Made by a program: the position numbers and the translations under genes | Notes under the pieces: generated by a model | What the model saw: the letters and a program-made list of their open reading frames with translations, nothing else | Database searches by the model: none | Told to the model about the DNA's origin: nothing | In this document: positions 1 to 17,134 of the stretch, piece by piece | Layout of the letters: each line of letters opens with the position of its first letter | How positions within the stretch are numbered: position 1 is the stretch's first letter | Source: Sphingomonas lycopersici | Lineage (GTDB): Bacteria > Pseudomonadota > Alphaproteobacteria > Sphingomonadales > Sphingomonadaceae | NCBI RefSeq assembly: GCF_026130605.1 | Contig: NZ_JANFAU010000008.1 | Span: forward strand, 62,001-126,000 | DNA length: 64,000 nt | Reading direction: 5' to 3'

Positions 1-1023
1 ACGCAAGAGCTTTACACCTATGTCGCCGGCGCACCGACGCGGCAGCGCTATGCCGGGGGCGAGACGCGCACCGCGGGGCTGTTCGCCGACGGCAGCGCCG
101 ATCTCGGCCGGGTGACGATCGATCTCGGCGGGCGAATCGATTGGTGGCGGATCGCCGACGGCTATCTCAAGGAGCATGACCTTGCGACCGGCGCGCCGCT
201 CACCAACGCGCCCTTCGCCAATCGCGACGGCACCGAGGCGACCGGACGCGCGGGCATCGCGTGGCGACCGGTCGATGCGCTCGTCCTGCGCGGCGCGGCC
301 TATCGCGGCTGGCGGCTGCCGACGCTCAACGAACTCTACCGCCCGTTCCGCGTCGGCGCTGACGCTACCGCCGCCAATGCCGCGCTCAACCCCGAGCGGC
401 TGACGGGGTACGAGGGGGGCGCGACCTTCACCCCCACCGCGACGACCTCGCTCGGGGTCACCTGGTTCCATAACCGGCTCGACGATGCGATCGCCAACGT
501 CACGATGGGGCGCGGGCCGAGGACCTTCCCCGGGGTCGGCTTCGTCGCGGCGGGCGGGGTCTATCGCGTGCGCCAGAACCTCGATGCGATCACCTCGACC
601 GGAATAGAGGTGGAGGCGAGCTGGCGTTCGGGGCCGTTCAACGCACGCGCCTCGTGGCAGCATGTCTCCGCGCGTGTCGTCGCCTCCGGCGCCGCCGCCG
701 CGCTCGACGGATTGCGCCCGGCGCAGACGCCGCGCGATCAGGTTTCCGGTACGCTCGGCTGGCGATCGGGCGAGGCCTCGCTCTCCACCACGCTGCGTTA
801 TGTCGCGCGCCAGTTCGACGACGATCAGAACAGCAACGTGCTGCGTCCCGCGACGACGCTCGACGCGGTAGCGACGTTGCCGCTCGCCCACGCCTGGACG
901 GTCGAGGCGCGCGCCGAGAATATGTTCGACGCGCGGGTCGAGGCAGGGATCAGCGGCAACAATATCGTCGAACGGGCGACCCCGCGGACCTTGTGGCTCG
1001 GGCTGCGCTACCGGATGCGGTGA
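1..1023 (+). CDS. TonB-dependent receptor, C-terminal part (gene starts before the window)
   Basis: The reading frame is open from the first base, so the window holds only about the last 340 residues of an outer-membrane beta-barrel receptor. The barrel character shows as alternating hydrophobic and polar strands, and as the block RGAAYRGWRLPTLNELYRPF followed by NPERLTGYEGG, which is typical of the late barrel strands of TonB-dependent receptors. Such proteins import scarce substrates (siderophores, cobalamin, sugars) using TonB-ExbBD energy. The substrate cannot be told because the plug domain and TonB box are missing. The protein ends in LGLRYRMR rather than with the usual terminal aromatic residue, which is slightly odd. 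A lactate monooxygenase-like gene follows after 59 bases on the same strand and may be co-transcribed. Confidence 0.85.
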   Translation, partial: TQELYTYVAGAPTRQRYAGGETRTAGLFADGSADLGRVTIDLGGRIDWWRIADGYLKEHDLATGAPLTNAPFANRDGTEATGRAGIAWRPVDALVLRGAAYRGWRLPTLNELYRPFRVGADATAANAALNPERLTGYEGGATFTPTATTSLGVTWFHNRLDDAIANVTMGRGPRTFPGVGFVAAGGVYRVRQNLDAITSTGIEVEASWRSGPFNARASWQHVSARVVASGAAAALDGLRPAQTPRDQVSGTLGWRSGEASLSTTLRYVARQFDDDQNSNVLRPATTLDAVATLPLAHAWTVEARAENMFDARVEAGISGNNIVERATPRTLWLGLRYRMR

Positions 1024-1082
1024 TCCTTGACGCCGGCGGTGGCCGCGGTCGACAACCGCGACCAGATAAAACGGAGGCGAGG

Positions 1083-2252
1083 ATGCCGCATTACGGCGAT
1101 TATCAGACCCTGATCTACGGCGCCGGGCTCTCGGGCGTCCTGCCGACCTTGCCGGTCGATTTCGCGACCCTCAAGGCACGTGCCGAGGCGGCGATGCCCC
1201 CGGCGGTGCTCAATTACGTCCAGGGCGGGTGCGGCGACGAATTCACCCAGGACGAAAATGCCCGCGCCTTCCGCCATTGGGGGATGGTGCCGCGGATGAT
1301 GGTCGATTGCACACAGCGCGACCTGTCGACCGAACTTTTCGGCATGAAGCTCGCCTCGCCGCTGTTCATGGCGCCGATCGGGGTGACCGGGATCGTCACG
1401 CAGGACGGGCACGGCGATCTTGCCGCCGCGCGTGCCGCGGCGACGACCGGAGTACCGCTCTGCGCCTCCACCCTCGCCAACGATCCGCTCGAGGACGTAA
1501 GGCTGGCGTGCGGCGATACGCCCGCGCTGTTCCAGCTCTATACCCCGCGCGACAAGGATGTTGCGGCGAGCCTCGTCAGCCGCGCCGAGGCGGCGGGCTA
1601 TCGGGCGATCGTCGTGACGCTCGACACCTGGGTGACCGGCTGGCGGCCGCGCGACCTCAACGTCTCCAATTTCCCGCAATTGCGCGGCGCGGTGCTGACC
1701 AACTATTTCGTCGACCCCGCCTTCCGCAAATTGCTGAGCGCCCCGCCCGAGGCCGATCTGCGCACCGCGATCGGCACCTGGGGCGCGACCTTCGGCAAGG
1801 TGCTGACGTGGGACGATCTGCCGTGGCTCAAATCGCTGACCAAGCTGCCGATCGTGCTCAAGGGCATCTGCCACCCCGATGACGCGCGGCGCGCGATCGA
1901 CGGCGGGGCGGACGGCATCTACGTCTCCAACCACGGCGGGCGGCAGGCCAATGGCGGGATCGCCGCGATCGACATGCTGCCGGGAGTGGCGGAGGCGGTG
2001 AAGGGGCGTGTTCCGGTGCTGTTCGATTCGGGCATCCGATCGGGCAGCGACGTGGTGAAGGCGATCGCGCTCGGCGCCGATGCGGTCGGCGTCGGGCGAC
2101 CCTATAGCTACGGGCTCGCGCTCGGCGGCGCTGAGGGCGCGGCGCATGTGCTGAAATCGATCCTCGCCGAGGCCGATCTGCTGATGGCGGTCAACGGTTA
2201 TCCGACGCTGGCCGCCGTCCGCGCCGAAGGGGCAAGCCGGACGGATAGATAG
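1083..2252 (+). CDS. Lactate 2-monooxygenase-like FMN-dependent alpha-hydroxy acid oxidase
   Basis: This 389-residue protein belongs to the FMN-dependent alpha-hydroxy acid oxidising family. It resembles the mycobacterial lactate 2-monooxygenase along its whole length: an N-terminal WGDY/YGDYxxxIYGxGLxGVxPTLP-type block, APIGV near residue 98 with Gly where lactate oxidases have Ala, TLDTWxxGWRPRDL, the catalytic SNHGGRQ near residue 282, and the FMN phosphate site GIRSGSDV followed by GVGRPY. The expected reaction is L-lactate plus O2 to acetate, CO2 and water, in the cytoplasm. The start at 1083 is chosen because a purine-rich GGAGGCGAGG lies just upstream and the family's N-terminal motif begins directly after it; the same frame is open further upstream but that part overlaps the receptor gene. 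It could also act on another 2-hydroxy acid. Confidence 0.85.
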   Translation: MPHYGDYQTLIYGAGLSGVLPTLPVDFATLKARAEAAMPPAVLNYVQGGCGDEFTQDENARAFRHWGMVPRMMVDCTQRDLSTELFGMKLASPLFMAPIGVTGIVTQDGHGDLAAARAAATTGVPLCASTLANDPLEDVRLACGDTPALFQLYTPRDKDVAASLVSRAEAAGYRAIVVTLDTWVTGWRPRDLNVSNFPQLRGAVLTNYFVDPAFRKLLSAPPEADLRTAIGTWGATFGKVLTWDDLPWLKSLTKLPIVLKGICHPDDARRAIDGGADGIYVSNHGGRQANGGIAAIDMLPGVAEAVKGRVPVLFDSGIRSGSDVVKAIALGADAVGVGRPYSYGLALGGAEGAAHVLKSILAEADLLMAVNGYPTLAAVRAEGASRTDR

Positions 2253-2293
2253 TACAACCTCCCTTCGCCACAACGGGGAGAGGTGCCGCAAGG

Positions 2294-2321
2294 TTGACTT
2301 TCGCCCCCCGCCCTGTATGAG
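2294..2321 (+). promoter_or_regulatory. Probable sigma-70 promoter of rplJ-rplL
   Basis: TTGACT at 2294-2299 and TATGAG at 2316-2321 are separated by 16 bases. The site lies between the upstream oxidase gene and the L10 leader, where a promoter for rplJL is needed because rplK-rplA is not upstream. Confidence 0.5.
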
Positions 2322-2339
2322 CCCGCGCGCGTCCGGCAG

Positions 2340-2480
2340 CCTTGTGCCGCCGGGCACCGTCCGAGACAGCGGGTGCCGGTTAGCCGGCTTAATCTTCCCG
2401 CCGAGACGGGGACAGGATTTTTCCGGCCAGTCATCCGTGACGCGCCGGTCTGCTGCGTGAACCGCTTTCGGCGGCTCGCG
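2340..2480 (+). promoter_or_regulatory. Ribosomal protein L10 leader (L10/L12 autoregulatory mRNA structure)
   Basis: The roughly 270-base untranslated stretch before rplJ contains the arrangement typical of alphaproteobacterial L10 leaders. CCGTC at 2357-2361 pairs with GACGG at 2405-2409, a GCGGG/CCCGC helix lies inside it, and the helices are flanked by CGAGAC on both sides. The inner hairpin is GCCGGTTAGCCGGC followed by TTAATC. In known cases the L10-(L12)4 complex binds this kinked structure and represses translation of rplJ and rplL. The assignment rests on pattern recognition; a covariance-model search (Rfam RF00557) would settle it. The outer limits are approximate. Confidence 0.7.
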
Positions 2481-2587
2481 TCGCTTCCCATTCCCCATCG
2501 CTGGACAACTTCGTGCGGGGCTTGCCCCGTGCGGGGAAATGCAACCGGGCGTGGGCGCAAGCCCATGCTCAGAACGTGGAGAATGGC

Positions 2588-3103
2588 ATGGATCGTGCTC
2601 AAAAGGCCGCGGCCGTTGCCGAGCTGAACCGCACCTTTTCCGAGGTCGGCGTGGTGGTCGTCACCCGCAACCACGGAATGTCCGTCGCGCAATCGACTCA
2701 GTTGCGCAACAAGATGCGGGAAGCCGGCGCGAGCTATAAGGTCTCGAAGAACAGGCTTGCCAAGATCGCGCTCGACGGCACCGACTATCTCTCGCTGGGC
2801 GACATGCTCACGGGTCCGGTCGGTCTCGCCAGCTCGATCGACCCCGTCGCTGCGGCGAAGGTGGCGGTCGAATTCGCGAAGACGAACGACAAGTTCGAAA
2901 TCGTGGGCGGGGCGATGGGCGCAAATGCGCTCGACGTGGAGGGCGTGAAGGCGCTCGCTACGCTGCCGTCGCTGGACGAGCTCCGGGCGAAGATCGTCGG
3001 GCTTCTCGTGGCACCCGCCACGAAGCTGGCGACCGTCACCCAGGCGCCCGCCGCGCAGCTCGCGCGCGTGCTCAAGGCCTATTCGGAGAAGGAAGCCGCC
3101 TGA
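2588..3103 (+). CDS. rplJ: 50S ribosomal protein L10
   Basis: This 171-residue protein is ribosomal protein L10 (uL10), the base of the ribosomal stalk that carries the L7/L12 dimers and recruits translation GTPases. The N-terminus [10 protein letters not shown], the block [16 protein letters not shown] and the helical Ala-rich C-terminus that holds L12 are typical. The start at 2588 has GGAG at 2578-2581 at good spacing; an in-frame upstream ATG at 2513 would add residues running through the leader and is rejected. rplL follows 67 bases downstream. The preceding L10 leader implies translational autoregulation. rplK and rplA do not precede it, and rpoB does not follow rplL directly, which is unusual for this locus. 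Confidence 0.97.
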   Translation: MDRAQKAAAVAELNRTFSEVGVVVVTRNHGMSVAQSTQLRNKMREAGASYKVSKNRLAKIALDGTDYLSLGDMLTGPVGLASSIDPVAAAKVAVEFAKTNDKFEIVGGAMGANALDVEGVKALATLPSLDELRAKIVGLLVAPATKLATVTQAPAAQLARVLKAYSEKEAA

Positions 3104-3170
3104 TTTCCAGGCGGTTTATTCAAGCGAAACTGGTGCCCCTCGCCGGGCACAGACATGAAGGAAGTGAACA

Positions 3171-3554
3171 ATGGCAGACCTGAACGCGCTGGTTGACCAG
3201 CTGTCCGAACTGACCGTCCTCGAGGCGGCCGAGCTCTCGAAGCTCCTCGAAGAGAAGTGGGGCGTGAGCGCCGCTGCCGCGGTTGCGGTTGCGGGCCCGG
3301 CCGCCGGCGGCGCCGGTGGCGCGGCTGCGGCCGCCGAAGAAAAGACCGAATTCGACGTGATCCTCACCGGCGACGGTGGCAAGAAGATCAACGTCATCAA
3401 GGAGGTCCGCGCGATCACCGGTCTCGGCCTGACCGAAGCCAAGACGCTCGTCGAGTCGGCGCCGAAGCCGGTCAAGGAAGGCGTCTCGAAGGACGAGGCC
3501 GAGAAGGTCAAGAAGCAGCTCGAGGAAGCCGGCGCGACCGTCGAACTCAAGTAA
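3171..3554 (+). CDS. rplL: 50S ribosomal protein L7/L12
   Basis: This 127-residue acidic protein is the stalk protein L7/L12 (bL12). It has an N-terminal dimerisation domain ([20 protein letters not shown]), a flexible Ala/Gly-rich hinge around residues 38-55, and a C-terminal domain ([33 protein letters not shown]) that contacts elongation factors and ends in VELK. GAAGGAAG-like purines precede the ATG. It is the second gene of the rplJL unit, normally made at about four copies per L10. A strong intrinsic terminator begins 46 bases after the stop, so transcription of rpoB must start separately. Confidence 0.97.
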   Translation: MADLNALVDQLSELTVLEAAELSKLLEEKWGVSAAAAVAVAGPAAGGAGGAAAAAEEKTEFDVILTGDGGKKINVIKEVRAITGLGLTEAKTLVESAPKPVKEGVSKDEAEKVKKQLEEAGATVELK

Positions 3555-3600
3555 GCTTCGGCATTGTCGCGGGGGTTCGCTCCCGCGGCGGGCTGACACG

Positions 3601-3639
3601 AAAAAAGGGCGGTTCCCTCGCGGGAGCCGCCCTTTTTTT
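3601..3639. terminator. Strong intrinsic terminator after rplL
   Basis: AAAAAAGGGCGG and CCGCCCTTTTTTT enclose a GC-rich inverted repeat with a short loop. The T run is at 3633-3639 for the plus strand, and the A run at the left end makes it usable for the convergent minus-strand gene ending at 3679. A second hairpin (CGCGGG/CCCGCG) lies just before, at about 3569-3590. Confidence 0.9.
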
Positions 3640-3678
3640 GCCCTGTTCCCCTCCCCTTCAAGGAGGGGAGTTGCGGAA

Positions 3679-4905
3679 TCACCGTTTCACCGTCGTCCCG
3701 TGCGCGCGGATCGCGATCGCGTCGTACATCCGCGACGGCTCGTCGAGCCACATCGGCGCGAGCTTGGCGCCGTCGGCGCGCTCGACCCCCACCGCAAAGG
3801 CTGCGGTGGTCTGCCCCGGCGCGCCGCCGGCCGCATCATAAACCGCGTTGAGCGCGACGACGGGCACGAACATCGGCCGGTCGGCGGCAGAAAGCGCGAC
3901 GATCGCCTCGCGCGGCATCGTCGCCAGCCCGCGCACGACCTTCTCATCGCCCGGCGCGAGTGTGAACGGCGGGACGATCGGGCGCGCGACCGGCTCGGCA
4001 TAGAGCGCATCGAGCACCGCATCCTGCCCCGGCTGCGCGCTGGTCAGCAGGATCGCGAGACGGATGTCGCGCGCGGGGGCGCTCCCCTCGTTGCGCACGG
4101 TCAGCGAGACATCGGCGGTGGCGGTGACGAGGTTCACCCCCGCGCGATGCACCGTCGGCGCGGCGAGATCGAGCCACGCGCGCTCGCTCGGCGCGGGTCG
4201 CTCGAGGAATTGCGGCGCGGCAGCAGGCGACGGCGGCGAGGGTTCGGGCAGCGGCGCGGGCTCGGGTTCGACCGGCGCGGCGGGCGGCGACGGCGGAACG
4301 AAGCGCGCCGGCGCCGGGCGTTGCGCCACCTCGGCTGCCTCCGCCGCCACGCGGCGGCGACGCCAGAGGAAAAACGCGATGACCAGCACCAGCAGCCCGC
4401 CGATCGCCGCCGGCACCAGCCATTTGGGCCAGCCGCTCGTCCCGGCGTCCGGCAAAGTCGGGACCGCGATCGGGGTCGCGGAGGGCGTCGGCGTAGCGCT
4501 AGGCGATGCGATCGGCGCGGTGCCGAGCGACACCGCCGGGGTCGGGGTAGGAGTCGGCGTGGGTTCGGGCGCAACCGCCGGGGCGGCGATGGGCGCCGAT
4601 CGCGCGCGCGGTGTCGCGGTCGGCTGCGGCGTCGCGCGGACGATCGGGCGCGGCTCGATCTCGCGGCGCGCGGGCGGCGTCGGGGTCGGTTGCGCGGTGG
4701 GCACCACGACCGGCACGGGCGTCTCGGAAACCGTGGGCGGCAATTGCATCGTGATGACCGGCGGCGGCATCGTCGCGACCGGCGCATTGCCCGGGCTGGG
4801 CGTCGCATTGCTCTGCGGCGCCGCCTGCGCGATCGCCTGCACCGGCGCCTGCCCGCCCAAAAGCGCCGCCGCGGCCAGCGCCAACCCCGTCGTACCGATC
4901 TTCAT
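3679..4905 (-). CDS. Proline/threonine-rich single-span membrane protein of unknown function
   Basis: This 408-residue protein has a signal-like N-terminus (MKIGTTGLALAAAALLGGQ), then about 130 residues of Pro/Thr/Ala-rich low-complexity sequence, then one hydrophobic segment (LVPAAIGGLLVLVIAFFLW) followed by RRRR. A second Pro/Glu-rich linker leads to a C-terminal globular domain of about 150 residues containing ADVSLTVRNEGSAPARDIRL, which reads like a beta-sandwich of the CARDB or invasin-like type. I do not recognise a named family. The start at 4905 is preferred over an in-frame ATG at 4944 because the signal sequence begins there. The gene sits with its minus-strand neighbour between rplL and rpoB, splitting that conserved operon. 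The four arginines suggest that the C-terminal domain is cytoplasmic. Confidence 0.7.
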   Translation of the reverse strand: MKIGTTGLALAAAALLGGQAPVQAIAQAAPQSNATPSPGNAPVATMPPPVITMQLPPTVSETPVPVVVPTAQPTPTPPARREIEPRPIVRATPQPTATPRARSAPIAAPAVAPEPTPTPTPTPAVSLGTAPIASPSATPTPSATPIAVPTLPDAGTSGWPKWLVPAAIGGLLVLVIAFFLWRRRRVAAEAAEVAQRPAPARFVPPSPPAAPVEPEPAPLPEPSPPSPAAAPQFLERPAPSERAWLDLAAPTVHRAGVNLVTATADVSLTVRNEGSAPARDIRLAILLTSAQPGQDAVLDALYAEPVARPIVPPFTLAPGDEKVVRGLATMPREAIVALSAADRPMFVPVVALNAVYDAAGGAPGQTTAAFAVGVERADGAKLAPMWLDEPSRMYDAIAIRAHGTTVKR

Positions 4906-4947
4906 CCCGCGCGCGTTATCCGCTCGAAGCTTAACCTTAGCCAACGA

Positions 4948-6867
<1,920 letters not shown>

Positions 6868-6950
6868 CTGTGTGTCTGCCCCGTTCGGGAAGAAGGATGC
6901 GCTGCGTTATGCCGGGTCGGGCGGCGGGATCAACCACGCCAGGCCACTTC

Positions 6951-7042
6951 GTCATCCCCGCGAAGGCGGGGATCCATTCGCGCAGGTCGGGGAAAGAATC
7001 GTGAGGCCAGCCAGAATGGATTCCCGCCTTCGCGGGGATGAC
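6951..7042. repeat. Family A intergenic palindrome (REP-like), copy 1
   Basis: The element begins GTCATCCCCGCGAAGGCGGG and ends with its inverted counterpart CCCGCCTTCGCGGGGATGAC, with about 45 bases between the two arms, including CCAGCCAGAATGGA. Near-identical copies lie at 36373-36464 and 48946-49039. This copy sits between the hydrolase gene and the rpoB promoter. Such elements can form long hairpins in DNA or RNA. Confidence 0.9.
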
Positions 7043-7074
7043 GGCGTTGTGGGAGGAATGACTGGAACCCCTCA

Positions 7075-7103
7075 TTGACGTTGTTGGACCGGCATCCTAT
7101 ATC
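7075..7103 (+). promoter_or_regulatory. Probable sigma-70 promoter of rpoB-rpoC
   Basis: TTGACG at 7075-7080 and TATATC at 7098-7103 are separated by 17 bases and lie about 175 bases upstream of rpoB. A dedicated promoter is expected because rplL is terminated and lies 3.7 kb away. Confidence 0.65.
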
Positions 7104-7279
7104 GCGCCTCTTGCTGGAGCTTCGGGACATGATGCGGCGTCGCGCACCGTATCGGACGAATGGGAGTTTCCGGTTTCATAGACGCTACAGGCTGCCGTCG
7201 CCCCGCCCGGGGAAGGACTGCGGCCTTTTGGCGTCCGTTCACGCGCTCGAACGGTTTTTGACTGAGGGCTGACAGCTAC

Positions 7280-15844
<8,565 letters not shown>

Positions 15845-15868
15845 TCCGGTCGCTCGACGTGAAAGAAG

Positions 15869-15906
15869 AACCGCCGTCCGGGGATGCCCGGGCGGCGGTT
15901 TTTTTA
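15869..15906 (+). terminator. Intrinsic terminator after rpoC
   Basis: AACCGCCGTCCGGG and CCCGGGCGGCGGTT form an inverted repeat with a very short loop, followed by a run of T at 15899-15905. It ends the rpoBC transcript. Confidence 0.92.
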
Positions 15907-15915
15907 TCCAAGTCC

Positions 15916-16278
15916 GTCATGCCAGCGAAAGCCGCATCTCGATCGGCACACGGTAGGATGTCGGATGGGCGGTTGGACCTATATCATGACCAACAAACCC
16001 CGCGGTGTCCTCGACACTGGCGTGACGGCGTATCTCGCGGAAAGGGTCGATCAGCATCGGCCCGGGGCTGGTCCATCGTTCTGCCGACGCTACGGTTTGA
16101 CGCGGCTTGTCCACGCCGAACTTCATGACTCGATGGGAAAGCCCTCACGCGAGAAAGGGCGCTCAAGGCGTGGAAGCGCGATTGGAAGATTGCGTTGATC
16201 GACGCCGCCAACGCCTAATGGGACGATCTGTTCGACCGCATCCCTGAGGCACGAGATGCCAGCTCTCGCTAGCATGAC
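15916..16278. mobile_element. REP-like inverted ends enclosing a GIY-YIG nuclease remnant
   Basis: GTCATGCCAGCGAAAGCCGC at 15916-15935 (continuing to CATCTC at 15940) is matched in inverted orientation by 16253-16278, which reads GAGATGCCAGCTCTCGCTAG and then CATGAC. About 22 of 26 positions agree. Each end is itself a small palindrome. They enclose the decayed GIY-YIG gene almost exactly, so the nuclease gene and the two ends look like one unit. Mobility is an inference; no target duplication is visible. Confidence 0.5.
15965..16252 (+). pseudogene. GIY-YIG nuclease family gene, degenerate
   Basis: The frame starting at 15965 reads MGGWTYIMTNKPRGVLDTGV, TAYLAERVDQHRPGAG, FCRRYGLTRLVHAELHDSMG, which matches the small single-domain GIY-YIG nucleases (usual form GxWVYIMTNxxxGTLYIGVT). 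The catalytic YIG segment has become DTG. After about residue 58 the family sequence continues in another frame (EKALKAWKRDWKIALIDAAN-type residues near 16150-16215), so there is at least one frameshift near 16145-16155. A TAA at about 16217 then interrupts the part that should read NPEWDDLFDRIP. The gene is therefore inactive. Intact members are about 90-100 residues and are commonly found among intergenic repeats in alphaproteobacteria. It lies between the rpoC terminator and folA. Confidence 0.75.
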
Positions 16279-16287
16279 GGATGCGGG

Positions 16288-16761
16288 CTATCCCCGCACC
16301 AAGGTCACGAAACTATACGCCGGCCGGCCTTCCGCCGCCGGGTGGTCCTCCCGCGCCGCCTCGCGCCAGCCGGTGAACGGGGGGACGATCGTGTCGCCTT
16401 CCGCGTCGAGATGCACTTCGGTCAGTTCGACGCGGTCGGCGAGCGGCAGGAACAGCGCGAACACCTCCGCCCCGCCGATCACCGCCGCATCCTCCCCGGC
16501 CAGCGCCAGCGCTCCGGCAACATCGCGCGCCACTTCGGCGCCTTCCGCCCGCCACGCCGGATCGCGCGTCAGCACGATATGGCGGCGGCCGGGCAGCGGC
16601 GCGGGGAAGCTTTCGAAGGTCTTGCGGCCCATGATCATCGGCCGCCCCATCGTCTGCGCCTTGAAGCGCTTGAGGTCCGCCGGGAGCCGCCACGGCAGCC
16701 CGCCGTCGCGGCCGATCACGCCATTGTCGGCGCGCGCGAGGTGCAGCGAGACACGGGTCAC
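16288..16761 (-). CDS. folA: Dihydrofolate reductase
   Basis: This 157-residue protein is dihydrofolate reductase, which reduces dihydrofolate to tetrahydrofolate with NADPH and is the target of trimethoprim. Recognisable parts are the N-terminal strand and Met20 loop ([19 protein letters not shown]), the helix with [20 protein letters not shown], and the nucleotide-site glycines [12 protein letters not shown]. The start is GTG at 16761, where the DHFR fold begins, with GAGAG a few bases upstream. It lies 16 bases behind a small membrane ORF. thyA, which regenerates its substrate, lies 3.5 kb away on the same strand. The length is typical for a chromosomal enzyme. Confidence 0.95.
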   Translation of the reverse strand: MTRVSLHLARADNGVIGRDGGLPWRLPADLKRFKAQTMGRPMIMGRKTFESFPAPLPGRRHIVLTRDPAWRAEGAEVARDVAGALALAGEDAAVIGGAEVFALFLPLADRVELTEVHLDAEGDTIVPPFTGWREAAREDHPAAEGRPAYSFVTLVRG

Positions 16762-16777
16762 GCCGCGACTCTCGGCA

Positions 16778-16903
16778 TCAATCCCCTGCCGGCGGGCTCG
16801 GCGTCGCCATCGGCGAAGGCGTTGCCGGCGCCGGCGGGACGCTGTATTGAAGAATCCACGCGGCCGCCGTCGCGGTGATGATGGTGATCAAATAGTCGCG
16901 CAT
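16778..16903 (-). CDS. Small single-span membrane protein (41 residues), candidate
   Basis: An ATG at 16903 preceded by GGGAGACGGTGCG opens a 41-residue frame: [20 protein letters not shown], then a Pro/Ala/Thr tail with PPAPATPSP repeats, ending with TGA at 16778. The N-terminal half is a single hydrophobic helix and the rest is probably disordered. It ends 16 bases before the folA GTG, so the two would be co-transcribed. A perfect 16-base palindrome matching the BlaI/MecI/CopY operator consensus lies 22 bases upstream of the start, so expression may be controlled by such a repressor encoded elsewhere. No homologue family is recognised. The good ribosome-binding site argues that it is real. 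Confidence 0.5.
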   Translation of the reverse strand: MRDYLITIITATAAAWILQYSVPPAPATPSPMATPSPPAGD

Positions 16904-16924
16904 CGCACCGTCTCCCAAACCATT

Positions 16925-16940
16925 GACTACACTTGTAGTC
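16925..16940. promoter_or_regulatory. BlaI/MecI/CopY-type operator (TACA-N2-TGTA)
   Basis: GACTACACTTGTAGTC is a perfect 7-2-7 inverted repeat containing TACANNTGTA, the core bound by BlaI, MecI and CopY repressors. It lies just upstream of the small membrane ORF and folA. No BlaI-type regulator gene is in this window. Confidence 0.5.
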
Positions 16941-17046
16941 GATACGGCTGAACGGCAGATTAACGAGCATTGTCATGCGCGAACGCTAGGCGAAATGGCG
17001 CGCGAGCGGAAGCCGCGCGCCATCGCTGCCCTCCTCCTCATTCATC

Positions 17047-17128
17047 GTCATGCCGGACTTGATCCGGCATCCAGAGCCACAAAGGTCATCGCTCGCGACT
17101 CTGGATGCCGGGTCGGGCCCGGCATGAC
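17047..17128. repeat. Family A-related intergenic palindrome (GTCATGCCGG type)
   Basis: GTCATGCCGGACTTGATCCG is mirrored at the far end by CGGGTCGGGCCCGGCATGAC, with inner arms CCAGAG and CTCTGG. It lies immediately downstream of glcB on the minus strand. The architecture is as in the other GTCAT-bounded elements, with a different stem sequence. Confidence 0.85.
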
Positions 17129-17134
17129 AGGAGA

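Noticed and set aside
1008..2498. A 496-codon minus-strand open frame over the lactate monooxygenase gene and rplJ leader
   Set aside because: The opposite strand encodes a protein matching lactate 2-monooxygenase throughout; the frame has no recognisable domain.
16256..16951. A 231-codon plus-strand open frame opposite folA
   Set aside because: folA is certain on the minus strand; the frame is Ser/Arg/Pro-rich without a domain.
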